NCBI RefSeq assembly: GCF_024399415.1
Contig: NZ_CP029257.1
Location: forward strand, 643,501 to 707,500
Reading direction: 5' to 3'
Length of the DNA: 64,000 nt
Origin: Streptococcus oralis
GTDB lineage: Bacteria; Bacillota; Bacilli; Lactobacillales; Streptococcaceae
Part shown: positions 8,877 to 16,901 of the stretch, piece by piece
How the letters are laid out: each line of letters opens with the position of its first letter
Position numbering within the stretch: position 1 is the first letter of the stretch
Notes under the pieces: model-generated
What the model was told of the DNA's origin: nothing
The model's database searches: none
Seen by the model: only the letters and a program-made list of their open reading frames with translations
Made by a program: the position numbers and the translations under genes

Positions 8877-8901
8877 AACCAGCTCATTCGAGCTGGTTTT
8901 T
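8876..8901. terminator. bidirectional intrinsic terminator
   Basis: AACCAGCT / AGCTGGTT stem with A and T runs on both sides, between convergent yaaA and the FMN reductase gene. Confidence 0.85.
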
Positions 8902-8907
8902 GCTGTA

Positions 8908-9456
8908 TTAGTTGATGGCTGCAAGAATGTCGTCCGCTTGTTTTGCAAGTGATGAAGCAGTTGCTTCTTCTAACACCAATTTTCCATCTGTCCAAGCAGA
9001 GTCATTGACACGAGCAGCTGTAAAATCACCAACGACTTGTGTACGGATAAATGGCAAGAGGTCTTTATAAATAGCAAAGAGTTGATCGTGACCGGCATTG
9101 GCTACAGATGAGACAGTAACAAACTTGTCTTGGAGGGCAGAAGCACCACGTGTATCAGACAAGTCAATGGCGCGAGAGAGCCAGTCAAGCAAGTTTTTCA
9201 CTGTTCCAGGGATAGAGAAGTTGTAGACTGGAGAGAAGATCCAGATAGCATCCGCAGCAAGGACTGCTTCACGAGTAGCAACTACAGCTGGATGAGTTGG
9301 ACCTTCCAAATCTTGGCTGAAGAGAGGAACAGCTGAGTAATCAAGATAGCTAACTTCTGCTTTTCCAGCAAGTGCTTTTTCAGCTTCAAGGGCCATTTGG
9401 TGGTTGAAAGAACCTTGGCGAAGTGAACCGACGATAAATAGTACTTTTTTAGACAT
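8908..9456 (-). CDS. NAD(P)H-dependent FMN reductase / flavodoxin-fold oxidoreductase
   Basis: 182 residues with a flavodoxin-like fold. The N-terminal GSLRQGSFNHQMA is the FMN phosphate-binding loop of the FMN_red family, and the SPVYNFSIPGTVKNLLDW motif follows at about residue 80. Such enzymes reduce flavins, quinones or azo compounds with NAD(P)H. It lies downstream of a MarR gene on the same strand with its own promoter overlapped by a palindrome, so regulation by that MarR protein in response to quinone or electrophile stress is likely. GGAG is placed before the start on the minus strand. Confidence 0.87.
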   Translation of the reverse strand: MSKKVLFIVGSLRQGSFNHQMALEAEKALAGKAEVSYLDYSAVPLFSQDLEGPTHPAVVATREAVLAADAIWIFSPVYNFSIPGTVKNLLDWLSRAIDLSDTRGASALQDKFVTVSSVANAGHDQLFAIYKDLLPFIRTQVVGDFTAARVNDSAWTDGKLVLEEATASSLAKQADDILAAIN

Positions 9457-9496
9457 GATGTGTCTCCTTTAGTTTAAAATTCAAAGAGCGAGCCCT

Positions 9497-9538
9497 TTTG
9501 TTACCATCTATGTTACAACAAATGATACTAATTAGCAA
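9497..9538 (-). promoter_or_regulatory. FMN reductase promoter with overlapping palindrome (candidate MarR operator)
   Basis: On the minus strand: TTGCTA (9538-9533), 17-base spacer, TAACAT (9515-9510). An imperfect inverted repeat with TTTGTT at one end and AACAAA at the other (9497-9522) covers the -10. MarR proteins bind such palindromes, and the regulator gene is immediately upstream. Confidence 0.5.
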
Positions 9539-9547
9539 TAATTTTGC

Positions 9548-9994
9548 TCACAAATTTTTAAATTTTTTTAAAATGCGGATTAAGTCTTCCTTTTCGCCAT
9601 CTTCCAAGATGCTGAGTGCTTCTACGATAGAATCGATATGGTCAGGAAGAACCTCTTCGATTTTTCTGCGTCCTGCAGGTGTTAATTTCAGGAAAAAGGA
9701 TCGACGATCTTTTGGGTCACAAGTTCTAGAAATCCACCCATCTCGAACCATATTTCGAATGACAACAGTCATGTTTCCAGAAGTGGCTAGCATTTTTTCA
9801 ATCAAATCCTGAATGCGTAGTTCCCCCTTGCTATAGAGGGTTTCCAAAACTGAAAATTGGGTGGGTGTTAGCCCGTGTTCTTTAGCAGCCTTAGCTTCAT
9901 ATGGTTTAAAAGTCCGTATGGCTTTATTGAGGATGATAGTTGTTTTTAAGTCTAGTTGATTATCGGAAATTTTCTCTTTCAAATATTGTTTCAT
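9548..9994 (-). CDS. MarR family transcriptional regulator
   Basis: 148 residues with the winged-helix layout of MarR proteins: an N-terminal dimerisation helix, LTPTQFSVLETLYSKGELRI (start of the DNA-binding domain), the recognition helix region ATSGNMTVVIRNM, and the wing DPKDRRSFFLKLTPAG with its conserved Asp-Arg-Arg. It is probably a repressor of the FMN reductase gene 91 bases downstream, whose promoter carries a palindrome. No ligand-sensing cysteine is obvious, so a small-molecule ligand is more likely than thiol switching. Confidence 0.88.
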   Translation of the reverse strand: MKQYLKEKISDNQLDLKTTIILNKAIRTFKPYEAKAAKEHGLTPTQFSVLETLYSKGELRIQDLIEKMLATSGNMTVVIRNMVRDGWISRTCDPKDRRSFFLKLTPAGRRKIEEVLPDHIDSIVEALSILEDGEKEDLIRILKKFKNL

Positions 9995-10077
9995 AAGGTT
10001 ATTTTATCAATAATGAGAGAGAAAAACAAGAACTTATATTTTATAGGAAAAGAATCTTAGAATGTTCCTGTATTCAC

Positions 10078-10112
10078 TTGTAATAAAGGAGGAGAGATGG
10101 TAAAATAGACGA
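10078..10112 (+). promoter_or_regulatory. promoter with leaderless GTG layout
   Basis: TTGTAA (10078-10083), exactly 17 bases, extended -10 TGG-TAAAAT (10101-10106), then six bases to the GTG at 10113. An AAAGGAGGAG with an ATG lies inside the promoter spacer, but that frame stops after three codons, so it is not the ribosome site of this gene. Confidence 0.6.
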
Positions 10113-10589
10113 GTGAAACTAAGACAGAAAAAAGCAAAAAACAAGCTACTTTTACAGTATGGAATCGGCATTGCTCTGGTAGTACTAGTCATGACGACTT
10201 CCTTCCTTTATCTGATATCACTCAGCATGAAACCCTATCAAGATGCTAGAGTTGAGGGAGAAAAACTAGCCAAGCAGTATGCAGAATTGGAAAAGGCAGA
10301 TCAGGTTGATTTTTATAATGGGCTAGAAGGTTATTACAGCGTTTTAGGACATAATAAAAAGCAAGAGGCCATTGCCGTACTGATTGAAAAGAATGACCAC
10401 AAGATTTATGTTTATCAGCTTGATAAGGGGATTTCTCAAGACAAGGCAGTGACGATTTCGAGGGAAAAAGGAGCTAGCGACATTGACAAGATTACTTTTG
10501 GTCGCTATCAGGACAAGCCGATTTGGGAAGTTAAGTCAGGAAACCAGGACTACCTGGTTGACTTTGAAACAGGAGCAGTGATCCAATAA
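10113..10589 (+). CDS. YpmB-like membrane-anchored protein (DUF5590 type)
   Basis: 158 residues: a short basic N-terminus, one membrane anchor (about residues 14-34), then an extracellular domain with two related beta-rich parts (VDFYNGLEGYYSVLG, YLVDFETGAVIQ at the very end) like the PepSY-type YpmB proteins of Firmicutes. YpmB genes usually sit beside an aspartate aminotransferase and asnS, exactly as here. Function unknown. The start is GTG; no ATG is in frame nearby, and the promoter position suggests a leaderless transcript. The aminotransferase follows after nine bases with its own RBS. Confidence 0.78.
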   Translation: MKLRQKKAKNKLLLQYGIGIALVVLVMTTSFLYLISLSMKPYQDARVEGEKLAKQYAELEKADQVDFYNGLEGYYSVLGHNKKQEAIAVLIEKNDHKIYVYQLDKGISQDKAVTISREKGASDIDKITFGRYQDKPIWEVKSGNQDYLVDFETGAVIQ

Positions 10590-10598
10590 GGAGGGCAT

Positions 10599-11777
10599 AT
10601 GAAACTATCCAAACGTGTACTAGAAATGGAAGAAAGCGTCACTCTAGCTAGTGATGCAAGAGCCAAAGCATTAAAAGCTCAGGGAAAGGATGTTCTTTTC
10701 TTAACCTTGGGACAGCCTGATTTTCATACTCCTGAAAACATTCAGGATGCAGCGGTAGAAGCGATTCGAGATGGACGAGCTTCCTTTTATACAGTTGCTT
10801 CAGGCCTACCAGAGTTAAAAGCGGCGGTTAATACCTATTTTGAACGCTATTATGGGTATTCTGTTGCAGCCAACGAGGTTACCTTTGCCACTGGTGCTAA
10901 GTTCTCTCTCTACACCTTCTTTATGGCTGTGGTCAATCCAGGTGATGAGGTCATCATTCCTACACCATACTGGGTCAGCTATGGAGATCAGGTCAAGATG
11001 GCAGAAGGTGTGCCAGTCTTTGTCCAGGCAAAGGAAGACAATCACTTTAAAGTAACAGTAGAGCAGCTAGAAGCAGCCCGAACAGATAAGACCAAAGTCT
11101 TGGTTCTCAATTCGCCATCGAATCCGACTGGTATGATTTACTCTCGTGAGGAACTCATGGCTATCGGAAATTGGGCTGTTGCGCATGATGTCCTTATCCT
11201 AGCAGATGATATTTATGGTCGTTTGGTTTATAACGGGAATGAGTTTGTTCCAATCTCTAGTCTGTCAGAAGACATTCGCAAGCAAACCATCGTGATTAAC
11301 GGTGTATCTAAGGCCTATGCCATGACTGGTTGGCGGGTAGGTTATGCTGTGGGAAATCCTGAAATTATCGCTGCCATGAGCAAGCTAACAGGACAAACGA
11401 CTTCCAATCTGACAGCAGTATCTCAATATGCAACGATTGAGGCGCTGACTGGACCGCAAGACTCTGTTGAAACCATGCGCCAGGCTTTTGAGGAGCGTTT
11501 GAATACCATTTATCCTCTCTTGTGCCAAGTGCCAGGATTTGAAGTTGTCAAGCCCCAAGGAGCTTTCTACCTCTTCCCAAATGTTAAAAAAGCGATGGAG
11601 ATGAAGGGGTATACCGATGTGACAGAGTTTACAACAGCTATCCTCGAAGAAGTCGGCCTTGCCTTGATTACAGGAGCTGGATTTGGAGCACCAGAAAATG
11701 TTCGTCTCAGCTATGCCACAGACTTGGATACCTTGAAAGAAGCTATTCGCCGTTTGCATCAATTTATGGAAAAATAA
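10599..11777 (+). CDS. aspB: aspartate aminotransferase family PLP enzyme
   Basis: 392 residues, class I/II aminotransferase of the AspB group. Seen: TLGQPDFHTPENI near the N-terminus, SPSNPTG for substrate and cofactor contacts, the ADDIYGRLVY stretch, and the PLP lysine in SKAYAMTGWRVGY (about residue 238), with the C-terminal arginine region ENVRLSYA. It probably interconverts aspartate and oxaloacetate, feeding asparagine and aspartate metabolism. It is co-transcribed with the YpmB-like gene, with AAGGAGG before the ATG, and precedes asnS, the standard Firmicute arrangement. Exact substrate range cannot be read from sequence. Confidence 0.88.
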   Translation: MKLSKRVLEMEESVTLASDARAKALKAQGKDVLFLTLGQPDFHTPENIQDAAVEAIRDGRASFYTVASGLPELKAAVNTYFERYYGYSVAANEVTFATGAKFSLYTFFMAVVNPGDEVIIPTPYWVSYGDQVKMAEGVPVFVQAKEDNHFKVTVEQLEAARTDKTKVLVLNSPSNPTGMIYSREELMAIGNWAVAHDVLILADDIYGRLVYNGNEFVPISSLSEDIRKQTIVINGVSKAYAMTGWRVGYAVGNPEIIAAMSKLTGQTTSNLTAVSQYATIEALTGPQDSVETMRQAFEERLNTIYPLLCQVPGFEVVKPQGAFYLFPNVKKAMEMKGYTDVTEFTTAILEEVGLALITGAGFGAPENVRLSYATDLDTLKEAIRRLHQFMEK

Positions 11778-11784
11778 AACTTAG

Positions 11785-11813
11785 AATCTTCGCCTTTTTA
11801 GCGAAGATTTTTT
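11785..11813 (+). terminator. intrinsic terminator after aspB
   Basis: AATCTTCGC / GCGAAGATT stem, followed by T tract. Confidence 0.85.
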
Positions 11814-11929
11814 GTAACGAAAATCTCACGATTTTTCTCTAGTAGAACCTAGCTATCACAGTCTATTTATGGTAAAATAGTGGGTAATGATGTCTTCGGA
11901 CAAGTTAAACTAAAAAAGGAAGATAGATT

Positions 11930-13273
11930 ATGACAAAACGTGTAACAATTATCGATGTAAAAGACTACGTTGGTCAAGAAGTGACCATCGGAGCCTGGGT
12001 TGCCAACAAATCTGGAAAAGGGAAAATTGCCTTCTTGCAATTGCGTGATGGAACAGCCTTCTTCCAAGGTGTAGCCTTTAAACCAAACTTTATTGAAAAG
12101 TTCGGTGAAGAAGTGGGACTTGAGAAGTTTGATGTCATCAAACGCCTAAGCCAAGAAACTTCTGTTTATGTGACAGGAATTGTCAAAGAAGACGAACGTT
12201 CTAAGTTTGGCTATGAGTTGGATATTACAGACATCGAAGTGATTGGTGAATCTCAAGACTACCCAATCACACCAAAAGAACACGGAACAGACTTCTTGAT
12301 GGACAACCGTCACTTGTGGCTCCGCTCTCGTAAGCAAGTAGCGGTTATGCAAATCCGTAACGCGATTATCTATGCGACTTATGAGTTTTTCGACAAGAAC
12401 GGCTTCATAAAATTTGATAGCCCTATTCTTTCAGGAAACGCAGCAGAAGATTCTACAGAACTCTTTGAAACAGACTACTTTGGAACACCAGCCTACTTGA
12501 GTCAATCAGGTCAGCTTTATCTAGAAGCAGGAGCTATGGCTCTTGGTCGTGTCTTTGACTTTGGTCCAGTATTCCGTGCTGAAAAATCAAAAACACGTCG
12601 TCACTTGACTGAGTTCTGGATGATGGATGCTGAGTACTCCTACTTGACACACGATGAGTCACTTGACTTGCAAGAAGCTTATGTAAAAGCTCTCCTTCAG
12701 GGTGTCCTTGACCGTGCTCCTCAAGCCCTGGAAACCTTGGAACGTGATACGGAGCTTTTGAAACGCTACATTGCGGAGCCGTTCAAACGCATCACTTACG
12801 ATCAAGCCATTGACCTCTTGCAAGAGCATGAGAATGATGAAGATGCTGACTACGAGCATTTGGAACATGGAGATGACTTTGGTTCACCACACGAAACCTG
12901 GATTTCAAACCACTTTGGTGTGCCAACATTTGTCATGAACTACCCAGCAGCTATCAAGGCCTTCTACATGAAACCAGTTCCTGGAAATCCAGAGCGCGTA
13001 CTTTGTGCAGACTTGCTTGCACCAGAAGGATATGGAGAAATCATCGGTGGTTCTATGCGTGAGGAAGACTACGATGCCCTTGTCGCTAAAATGGAAGAAC
13101 TTGGAATGGATCGTACAGAATATGAATTCTACCTTGACCTTCGTAAATACGGTACAGTACCACATGGTGGATTTGGTATCGGTATCGAGCGTATGGTAAC
13201 CTTCGCAGCTGGAACCAAACACATCCGTGAAGCTATTCCATTCCCACGTATGTTGCACCGTATCAAACCATAA
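11930..13273 (+). CDS. asnS: asparaginyl-tRNA synthetase
   Basis: 447 residues, class IIb aminoacyl-tRNA synthetase. The N-terminal OB fold (about residues 1-110, [20 protein letters not shown]) binds the anticodon. The catalytic domain shows motif 2 [21 protein letters not shown]... and motif 3 [11 protein letters not shown]. Absence of the extra insertion of bacterial AspRS and the length agree with AsnRS. It makes Asn-tRNA(Asn) directly. It has its own promoter (TATGGTAAAAT before base 11880) and RBS AAAAAGGAAG; no T-box leader is visible. Confidence 0.95.
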   Translation: MTKRVTIIDVKDYVGQEVTIGAWVANKSGKGKIAFLQLRDGTAFFQGVAFKPNFIEKFGEEVGLEKFDVIKRLSQETSVYVTGIVKEDERSKFGYELDITDIEVIGESQDYPITPKEHGTDFLMDNRHLWLRSRKQVAVMQIRNAIIYATYEFFDKNGFIKFDSPILSGNAAEDSTELFETDYFGTPAYLSQSGQLYLEAGAMALGRVFDFGPVFRAEKSKTRRHLTEFWMMDAEYSYLTHDESLDLQEAYVKALLQGVLDRAPQALETLERDTELLKRYIAEPFKRITYDQAIDLLQEHENDEDADYEHLEHGDDFGSPHETWISNHFGVPTFVMNYPAAIKAFYMKPVPGNPERVLCADLLAPEGYGEIIGGSMREEDYDALVAKMEELGMDRTEYEFYLDLRKYGTVPHGGFGIGIERMVTFAAGTKHIREAIPFPRMLHRIKP

Positions 13274-13280
13274 GCTAGTA

Positions 13281-13307
13281 AAAGAAGATAATTTTGTCTT
13301 CTTTTTT
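13281..13307 (+). terminator. intrinsic terminator after asnS
   Basis: AAGAAGA / TCTTCTT stem followed by T run. Confidence 0.8.
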
Positions 13308-13317
13308 CACTTTTATC

Positions 13318-13420
13318 TTGCTATCTATCAGTTTTTCTAGTATAATAGTTTATTGTGAGCAAACCTCACTTACCCCTTGCAACGACTGGGGGTCATTAGA
13401 CCAAAAGGAGGAACATATCA
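13318..13420 (+). promoter_or_regulatory. rpsF-ssb-rpsR promoter and structured leader (candidate S6:S18 autoregulation)
   Basis: TTGCTA (13318-13323), 17-base spacer, TATAAT (13341-13346). The leader of about 65 bases folds into two hairpins: GTGAG/CTCAC (13355-13369) and ACCCC/GGGGT (13372-13393), then AAAGGAGG. In many bacteria S6 and S18 bind such a leader and repress their own operon. The CCG bulge described for that motif is not obvious here, so the regulatory role is uncertain. Confidence 0.45.
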
Positions 13421-13711
13421 ATGGCTAAATACGAAATTCTTTATATCATTCGTCCAAACATTGAAGAAGAAGCGAAAAACGCTTTGGTAGCACGTTTTGA
13501 CTCTATCTTGACTGACAACGGTGCAACTGTTGTTGAATCAAAAGACTGGGAAAAACGTCGTCTTGCATACGAAATCCAAGATTTCCGTGAAGGACTTTAC
13601 CACATCGTTAACGTTGAAGCAAACGACGACGCAGCTCTTAAAGAGTTTGACCGTCTTTCAAAAATCAACGCTGACATTCTTCGTCACATGATCGTCAAAC
13701 TTGACGCGTAA
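13421..13711 (+). CDS. rpsF: 30S ribosomal protein S6
   Basis: 96 residues, matching bacterial S6: [13 protein letters not shown] start, the KRRLAYEI motif and the C-terminal [10 protein letters not shown]6 binds the central domain of 16S rRNA as a heterodimer with S18. First gene of the conserved rpsF-ssb-rpsR operon, with a strong AAAGGAGG ribosome site and codon use typical of highly expressed genes. Confidence 0.97.
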   Translation: MAKYEILYIIRPNIEEEAKNALVARFDSILTDNGATVVESKDWEKRRLAYEIQDFREGLYHIVNVEANDDAALKEFDRLSKINADILRHMIVKLDA

Positions 13712-13722
13712 GAAGGTAAATT

Positions 13723-14193
13723 ATGATTAACAATGTTGTACTTGTAGGGCGTATGACACGTGATGCTGAGTTGCGTTATACCCCATCAAATGTAGCAGTT
13801 GCGACTTTTACTCTTGCAGTAAACCGTACATTTAAGAGTCAAAATGGCGAACGTGAGGCTGATTTCATCAATGTCGTTATGTGGCGCCAACAGGCTGAAA
13901 ATCTTGCTAACTGGGCTAAAAAAGGCTCTCTTATCGGGATCACAGGTCGTATCCAGACTCGTAGTTACGATAACCAGCAAGGACAACGTGTCTACGTAAC
14001 AGAAGTCGTGGCTGAGAATTTCCAAATGTTGGAAAGCCGCGGAGTGCGTGAAGGACATACAGGTGGAGCTTATTCTGCACCAACTGCTGGTCAATCAGCA
14101 CCTGCAAACCCAGTACCAGACTTTTCACGTTCTGAAAATCCATTTGGAGCAACAAATCCATTGGACATTTCAGATGATGATTTACCATTCTAA
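13723..14193 (+). CDS. ssb: single-stranded DNA-binding protein
   Basis: 156 residues. The N-terminal OB fold (about 1-105) opens with [20 protein letters not shown], and the C-terminus is the usual disordered linker ending in the acidic tip DISDDDLPF that docks partner proteins. It coats single-stranded DNA in replication, repair and competence. It lies between rpsF and rpsR, 11 bases after rpsF; this is the essential, housekeeping SSB rather than the shorter competence paralogue. Confidence 0.96.
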   Translation: MINNVVLVGRMTRDAELRYTPSNVAVATFTLAVNRTFKSQNGEREADFINVVMWRQQAENLANWAKKGSLIGITGRIQTRSYDNQQGQRVYVTEVVAENFQMLESRGVREGHTGGAYSAPTAGQSAPANPVPDFSRSENPFGATNPLDISDDDLPF

Positions 14194-14224
14194 TGGACAA
14201 TTAATACTATAAAGGAGAAAAAAC

Positions 14225-14464
14225 ATGGCTCAACAACGTCGTGGCGGATTCAAACGCCGTAAAAAAGTTGATTACATCGCAGCAAACAAAATTGAATATG
14301 TTGATTACAAAGATACTGAGCTTCTTAGCCGTTTCGTTTCAGAACGTGGGAAAATCCTTCCTCGTCGTGTAACAGGAACTTCAGCTAAAAACCAACGTAA
14401 AGTAACAACAGCTATCAAACGCGCACGCGTAATGGCTTTGATGCCTTTCGTAAACGAAGATTAA
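14225..14464 (+). CDS. rpsR: 30S ribosomal protein S18
   Basis: 79 residues, basic, with typical S18 motifs: [37 protein letters not shown] and [14 protein letters not shown]. Last gene of the rpsF-ssb-rpsR operon; AAAGGAG is upstream. Followed at once by an unusual array of tandem terminators. Confidence 0.97.
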   Translation: MAQQRRGGFKRRKKVDYIAANKIEYVDYKDTELLSRFVSERGKILPRRVTGTSAKNQRKVTTAIKRARVMALMPFVNED

Positions 14465-14465
14465 A

Positions 14466-14665
14466 AAAAAGACCCGGGTGGGTCTTTTTTTCAGGTCCAG
14501 TGGCCCTCTTTTACACGAGCATGGAAATGAGAGAGCGAGTTGAGGTCCAGTGGACCTCTTTTTCATGAGCTCGGAAATAAGAAAGCGAATTAAGATCCAT
14601 ATGGGTCTTTTTTTCACGAGCCTTGAAATGAGAGAGCGAATTGAGGTCCAGTGGACCTCTTTTTC
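14466..14665 (+). terminator. tandem array of about five intrinsic terminators in 50-base repeats
   Basis: First hairpin GACCC/GGGTC with T8 (14467-14491), a second GGTCC/GGCCC type (14493-14512), then three direct repeats of 50-51 bases (14515-14564, 14565-14615, 14616-14665). Each repeat has a linker (ACGAGC-x-TGGAAATGAGAGAG type) and a new terminator of the GAGGTCCA-GTGGACCTC-T5 type; the middle copy is AAGATCCATATGGGTCTT, changed but still paired. This fills the non-coding stretch after rpsR; from 14666 to 14796 I see one more hairpin (CTAGTAAGA/TCTTACTAG at about 14706-14732) and the promoter of the next gene. Confidence 0.8.
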
Positions 14666-14796
14666 AGATTTTTATAGGATTTTGTTAGAAAGGATTCCCT
14701 GTTGACCTAGTAAGATTCTTTTGTCTTACTAGGTTTTTTCTTTTAATCTTTATTATCGTGCTATAATGGTAGGAGAAAGCTATAAAGGAGCAGCTT

Positions 14797-15306
14797 ATGA
14801 AGACGACATGTTCAATTAGAAAAATGCAAGAATCTGACATACAAGAACTATCTCGAGGATTTATCAGCCAAGGTTGGCCAAGTAGAGAGGAGATTTTAAC
14901 TCGATACTTTAAGGAGCAAGAAAGTGGGGAGAGAGAAGTCTTAGTTGCAGAGGTTGAGGGTGCTTTAGCGGGTTATATCACAATTTTGTCCTGCGCTAAG
15001 CAGGGGCCTTTTGCAGAAATCTATCCAGAACTCTCAGATTTTAATGTCTTTGAACCTTTTCAAAATCAAGGTATTGGAAATCTCTTGCTGGAAGAAGCAG
15101 AAAAACAAGTTAGGCTCATATCGGATAAGGTGACCCTTGGTGTTGGGCTCCATTCAGGGTATGGACCTGCCCAGAGATTGTACATCAAACGAGGCTATAT
15201 TCCAGATGGGACGGGTGTTTGGTATCAGAACCATCAACCGGCCATGAATGCGGTTTGTGAAGATATCGGAGAATTGGTCTTGTATCTGTCGAAAAATTTG
15301 TTTTAA
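14797..15306 (+). CDS. GNAT family N-acetyltransferase
   Basis: 169 residues with the GNAT fold. The acetyl-CoA pyrophosphate loop is in the QNQGIGNLLLEEAEKQ segment (about residues 89-104), preceded by the beta-strand DFNVFEPF. The GYGPAQRLYIKRGYIPDGTGVWY segment is the C-terminal beta bulge common in this family. Substrate unknown. A TATAAT at 14761 and AAAGGAG before the ATG make it a single-gene unit; a terminator lies about 50 bases downstream. Confidence 0.85.
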   Translation: MKTTCSIRKMQESDIQELSRGFISQGWPSREEILTRYFKEQESGEREVLVAEVEGALAGYITILSCAKQGPFAEIYPELSDFNVFEPFQNQGIGNLLLEEAEKQVRLISDKVTLGVGLHSGYGPAQRLYIKRGYIPDGTGVWYQNHQPAMNAVCEDIGELVLYLSKNLF

Positions 15307-15355
15307 GACAGATTTTATAAGGTTTAAATTTTAAATATAGTAAACAACAATCACA

Positions 15356-15387
15356 GTCCCTTTTTCATTCGAAAAAGGAATTTTTTT
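15356..15387 (+). terminator. intrinsic terminator after the GNAT gene
   Basis: TCCCTTTTTC / GAAAAAGGA stem with ATTC loop and T7 tract. Confidence 0.8.
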
Positions 15388-15746
15388 GTTTGAAATTGTT
15401 TGATTTATTCCTCAAAGTGGTAAAATATAATTGTTTGAATTATCAAGATAAAAATAAATATCAAAAAAAACATATAAGGTTTAGTTTTTTTAAATACGGA
15501 TTCTTTTGAAAAGTCTTAAAATTTCCTAAAATAAGGCTTTTTAAAGGTTGTAAATAATATTGTTACAAAAAGGTTACAAATTGTTAAAATTAAATTAAAT
15601 GCAATAATATAATTTGGAAAAAATTTGACATATAAATTAATTGACGGTAAAATAATTAAGATAATCAAATTAATTGATTTGCGCAATAATTCGATATAAA
15701 GATTAATCTGATGTGTCAAATTTTATTATAGTAGAAGGATAGCGTA
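15388..15746 (+). promoter_or_regulatory. AT-rich control region and promoter of the exopolysaccharide operon
   Basis: About 360 bases without a gene, roughly 80 percent A+T. A near-consensus promoter TTGACA (15625-15630), exactly 17 bases, TAAAAT (15648-15653) predicts a start near 15660 and an 87-base leader. Upstream an inverted repeat TTGTAA (15548-15553) / TTACAA (15563-15568), with further TTACAA and TTGTTAAAA motifs, could be a regulator site. The region looks A+T-richer than the flanking genes. Confidence 0.6.
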
Positions 15747-16895
15747 ATGAAGAAACTGAAAGTGATGGTTGTTTTTGGAACACGACCAGAAGCTATTAAA
15801 ATGGCCCCTTTAGTGTTAGAATTGCAAAAACATAGTGACAGCATTGAGACGATCACAGTTGTGACAGCTCAGCACCGTCAAATGCTTGATCAAGTTCTTG
15901 AAACGTTTAGCATCGAGCCACATTATGACCTGGATATTATGGGGAAAAATCAATCCCTCTTAGACATTACTGGAAAAATTTTAGAAAAGTTTGATCCAGT
16001 TGTTAAGCAAGAACTTCCAGATATAATTCTTGTTCATGGAGATACAACAACAACTTTTGCAGCAAGTTTAGTTGCTTTCTATAATCAGGTACGAATCGGC
16101 CACGTTGAAGCTGGCCTAAGGACATTTGATAAGTATTCTCCTTTCCCAGAAGAAATGAATCGTCAGATGACTGATAACCTAGCGGATCTCTATTTTGCTC
16201 CAACTAGTGAGAGTAAAGAAAATCTCCTCAAGGAAAATCACCCTGAGTCTGCTATTGTCATTACGGGAAATACAGCCATTGATGCCTTGAAACTAACCGT
16301 TCAATCGGATTACTATCATGAAGTTTTAGATCAATTGGATCCAGATAAGAAACTTGTATTAGTAACCATGCATCGTCGTGAGAATCAAGGTCAACCAATG
16401 AGAAATGTCTTTGCAGCTTTACGTGAGATGGTCGATCTTCATCAGGAAATTGAAGTTGTTTATCCTGTTCACCTTAGCCCTGCTGTGCAAGAAGCAGCAA
16501 ACGATATCTTAGCTGGTCACGATCGTATTCACTTGATTGAGCCTTTAGATGTACTTGATTTTCATAATTTGGCTTCAAGAAGCTATTTTATCATGACTGA
16601 CTCTGGAGGTGTTCAGGAAGAGGCGCCTTCTCTCGGCAAACCTGTCCTTGTCCTTCGTGACACAACGGAACGTCCAGAAGGAGTAAGAGCAGGTACGTTG
16701 AAGCTAGTTGGTACGGATCCAGTACGTGTGAAAGAAGCGATGGCAGCACTCTTAACAGATGAAACTCTTTATAGACAAATGTCTCAGGCACCAAATCCTT
16801 ATGGAGATGGAAGAGCCTCTGAACGAATCGTACAATCCATTCAACAGTACTTTGGGGCAGCGACTTCTGTATCGGAATTCAAAGGGGGGAAATAA
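15747..16895 (+). CDS. wecB: UDP-N-acetylglucosamine 2-epimerase (non-hydrolysing)
   Basis: 382 residues, WecB/MnaA family. Seen: MVVFGTRPEAIKMAPL at the N-terminus, HGDTTT, HVEAGLRTFD, and the C-terminal TDSGGVQEEAPSLGKPVLVLRDTTERPEG, which forms the UDP site with its catalytic His/Glu set. It interconverts UDP-GlcNAc and UDP-ManNAc in the cytoplasm. As first gene of a five-gene operon with a processive glycosyltransferase and a GH8 hydrolase, it probably supplies the UDP-ManNAc (or balances UDP-GlcNAc) for the polymer. The ATG follows AGAAGGA; the next gene begins seven bases after the stop. Confidence 0.93.
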   Translation: MKKLKVMVVFGTRPEAIKMAPLVLELQKHSDSIETITVVTAQHRQMLDQVLETFSIEPHYDLDIMGKNQSLLDITGKILEKFDPVVKQELPDIILVHGDTTTTFAASLVAFYNQVRIGHVEAGLRTFDKYSPFPEEMNRQMTDNLADLYFAPTSESKENLLKENHPESAIVITGNTAIDALKLTVQSDYYHEVLDQLDPDKKLVLVTMHRRENQGQPMRNVFAALREMVDLHQEIEVVYPVHLSPAVQEAANDILAGHDRIHLIEPLDVLDFHNLASRSYFIMTDSGGVQEEAPSLGKPVLVLRDTTERPEGVRAGTLKLVGTDPVRVKEAMAALLTDETLYRQMSQAPNPYGDGRASERIVQSIQQYFGAATSVSEFKGGK

Positions 16896-16901
16896 GATAA
16901 A

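Noticed and set aside
10097..10108. ATG at 10097 with the strong AAAGGAGGAG as the start of the YpmB-like gene
   Set aside because: That frame ends after three codons and is out of frame with the gene; the SD lies in the promoter spacer.
11814..11929. T-box leader in front of asnS
   Set aside because: Only about 115 bases with a promoter close to the gene; no specifier stem or T-box sequence (TGGNACCGCG) is visible.
13321..13420. Firm call of the conserved S6:S18 leader
   Set aside because: Hairpins are present, but the CCG signature was not found, so only a low-confidence regulatory entry was made.
15516..15719. 67-codon leftward frame with hydrophobic residues in the EPS control region
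   Set aside because: No ribosome site, AT-rich sequence easily gives such frames, and it overlaps the likely EPS promoter.
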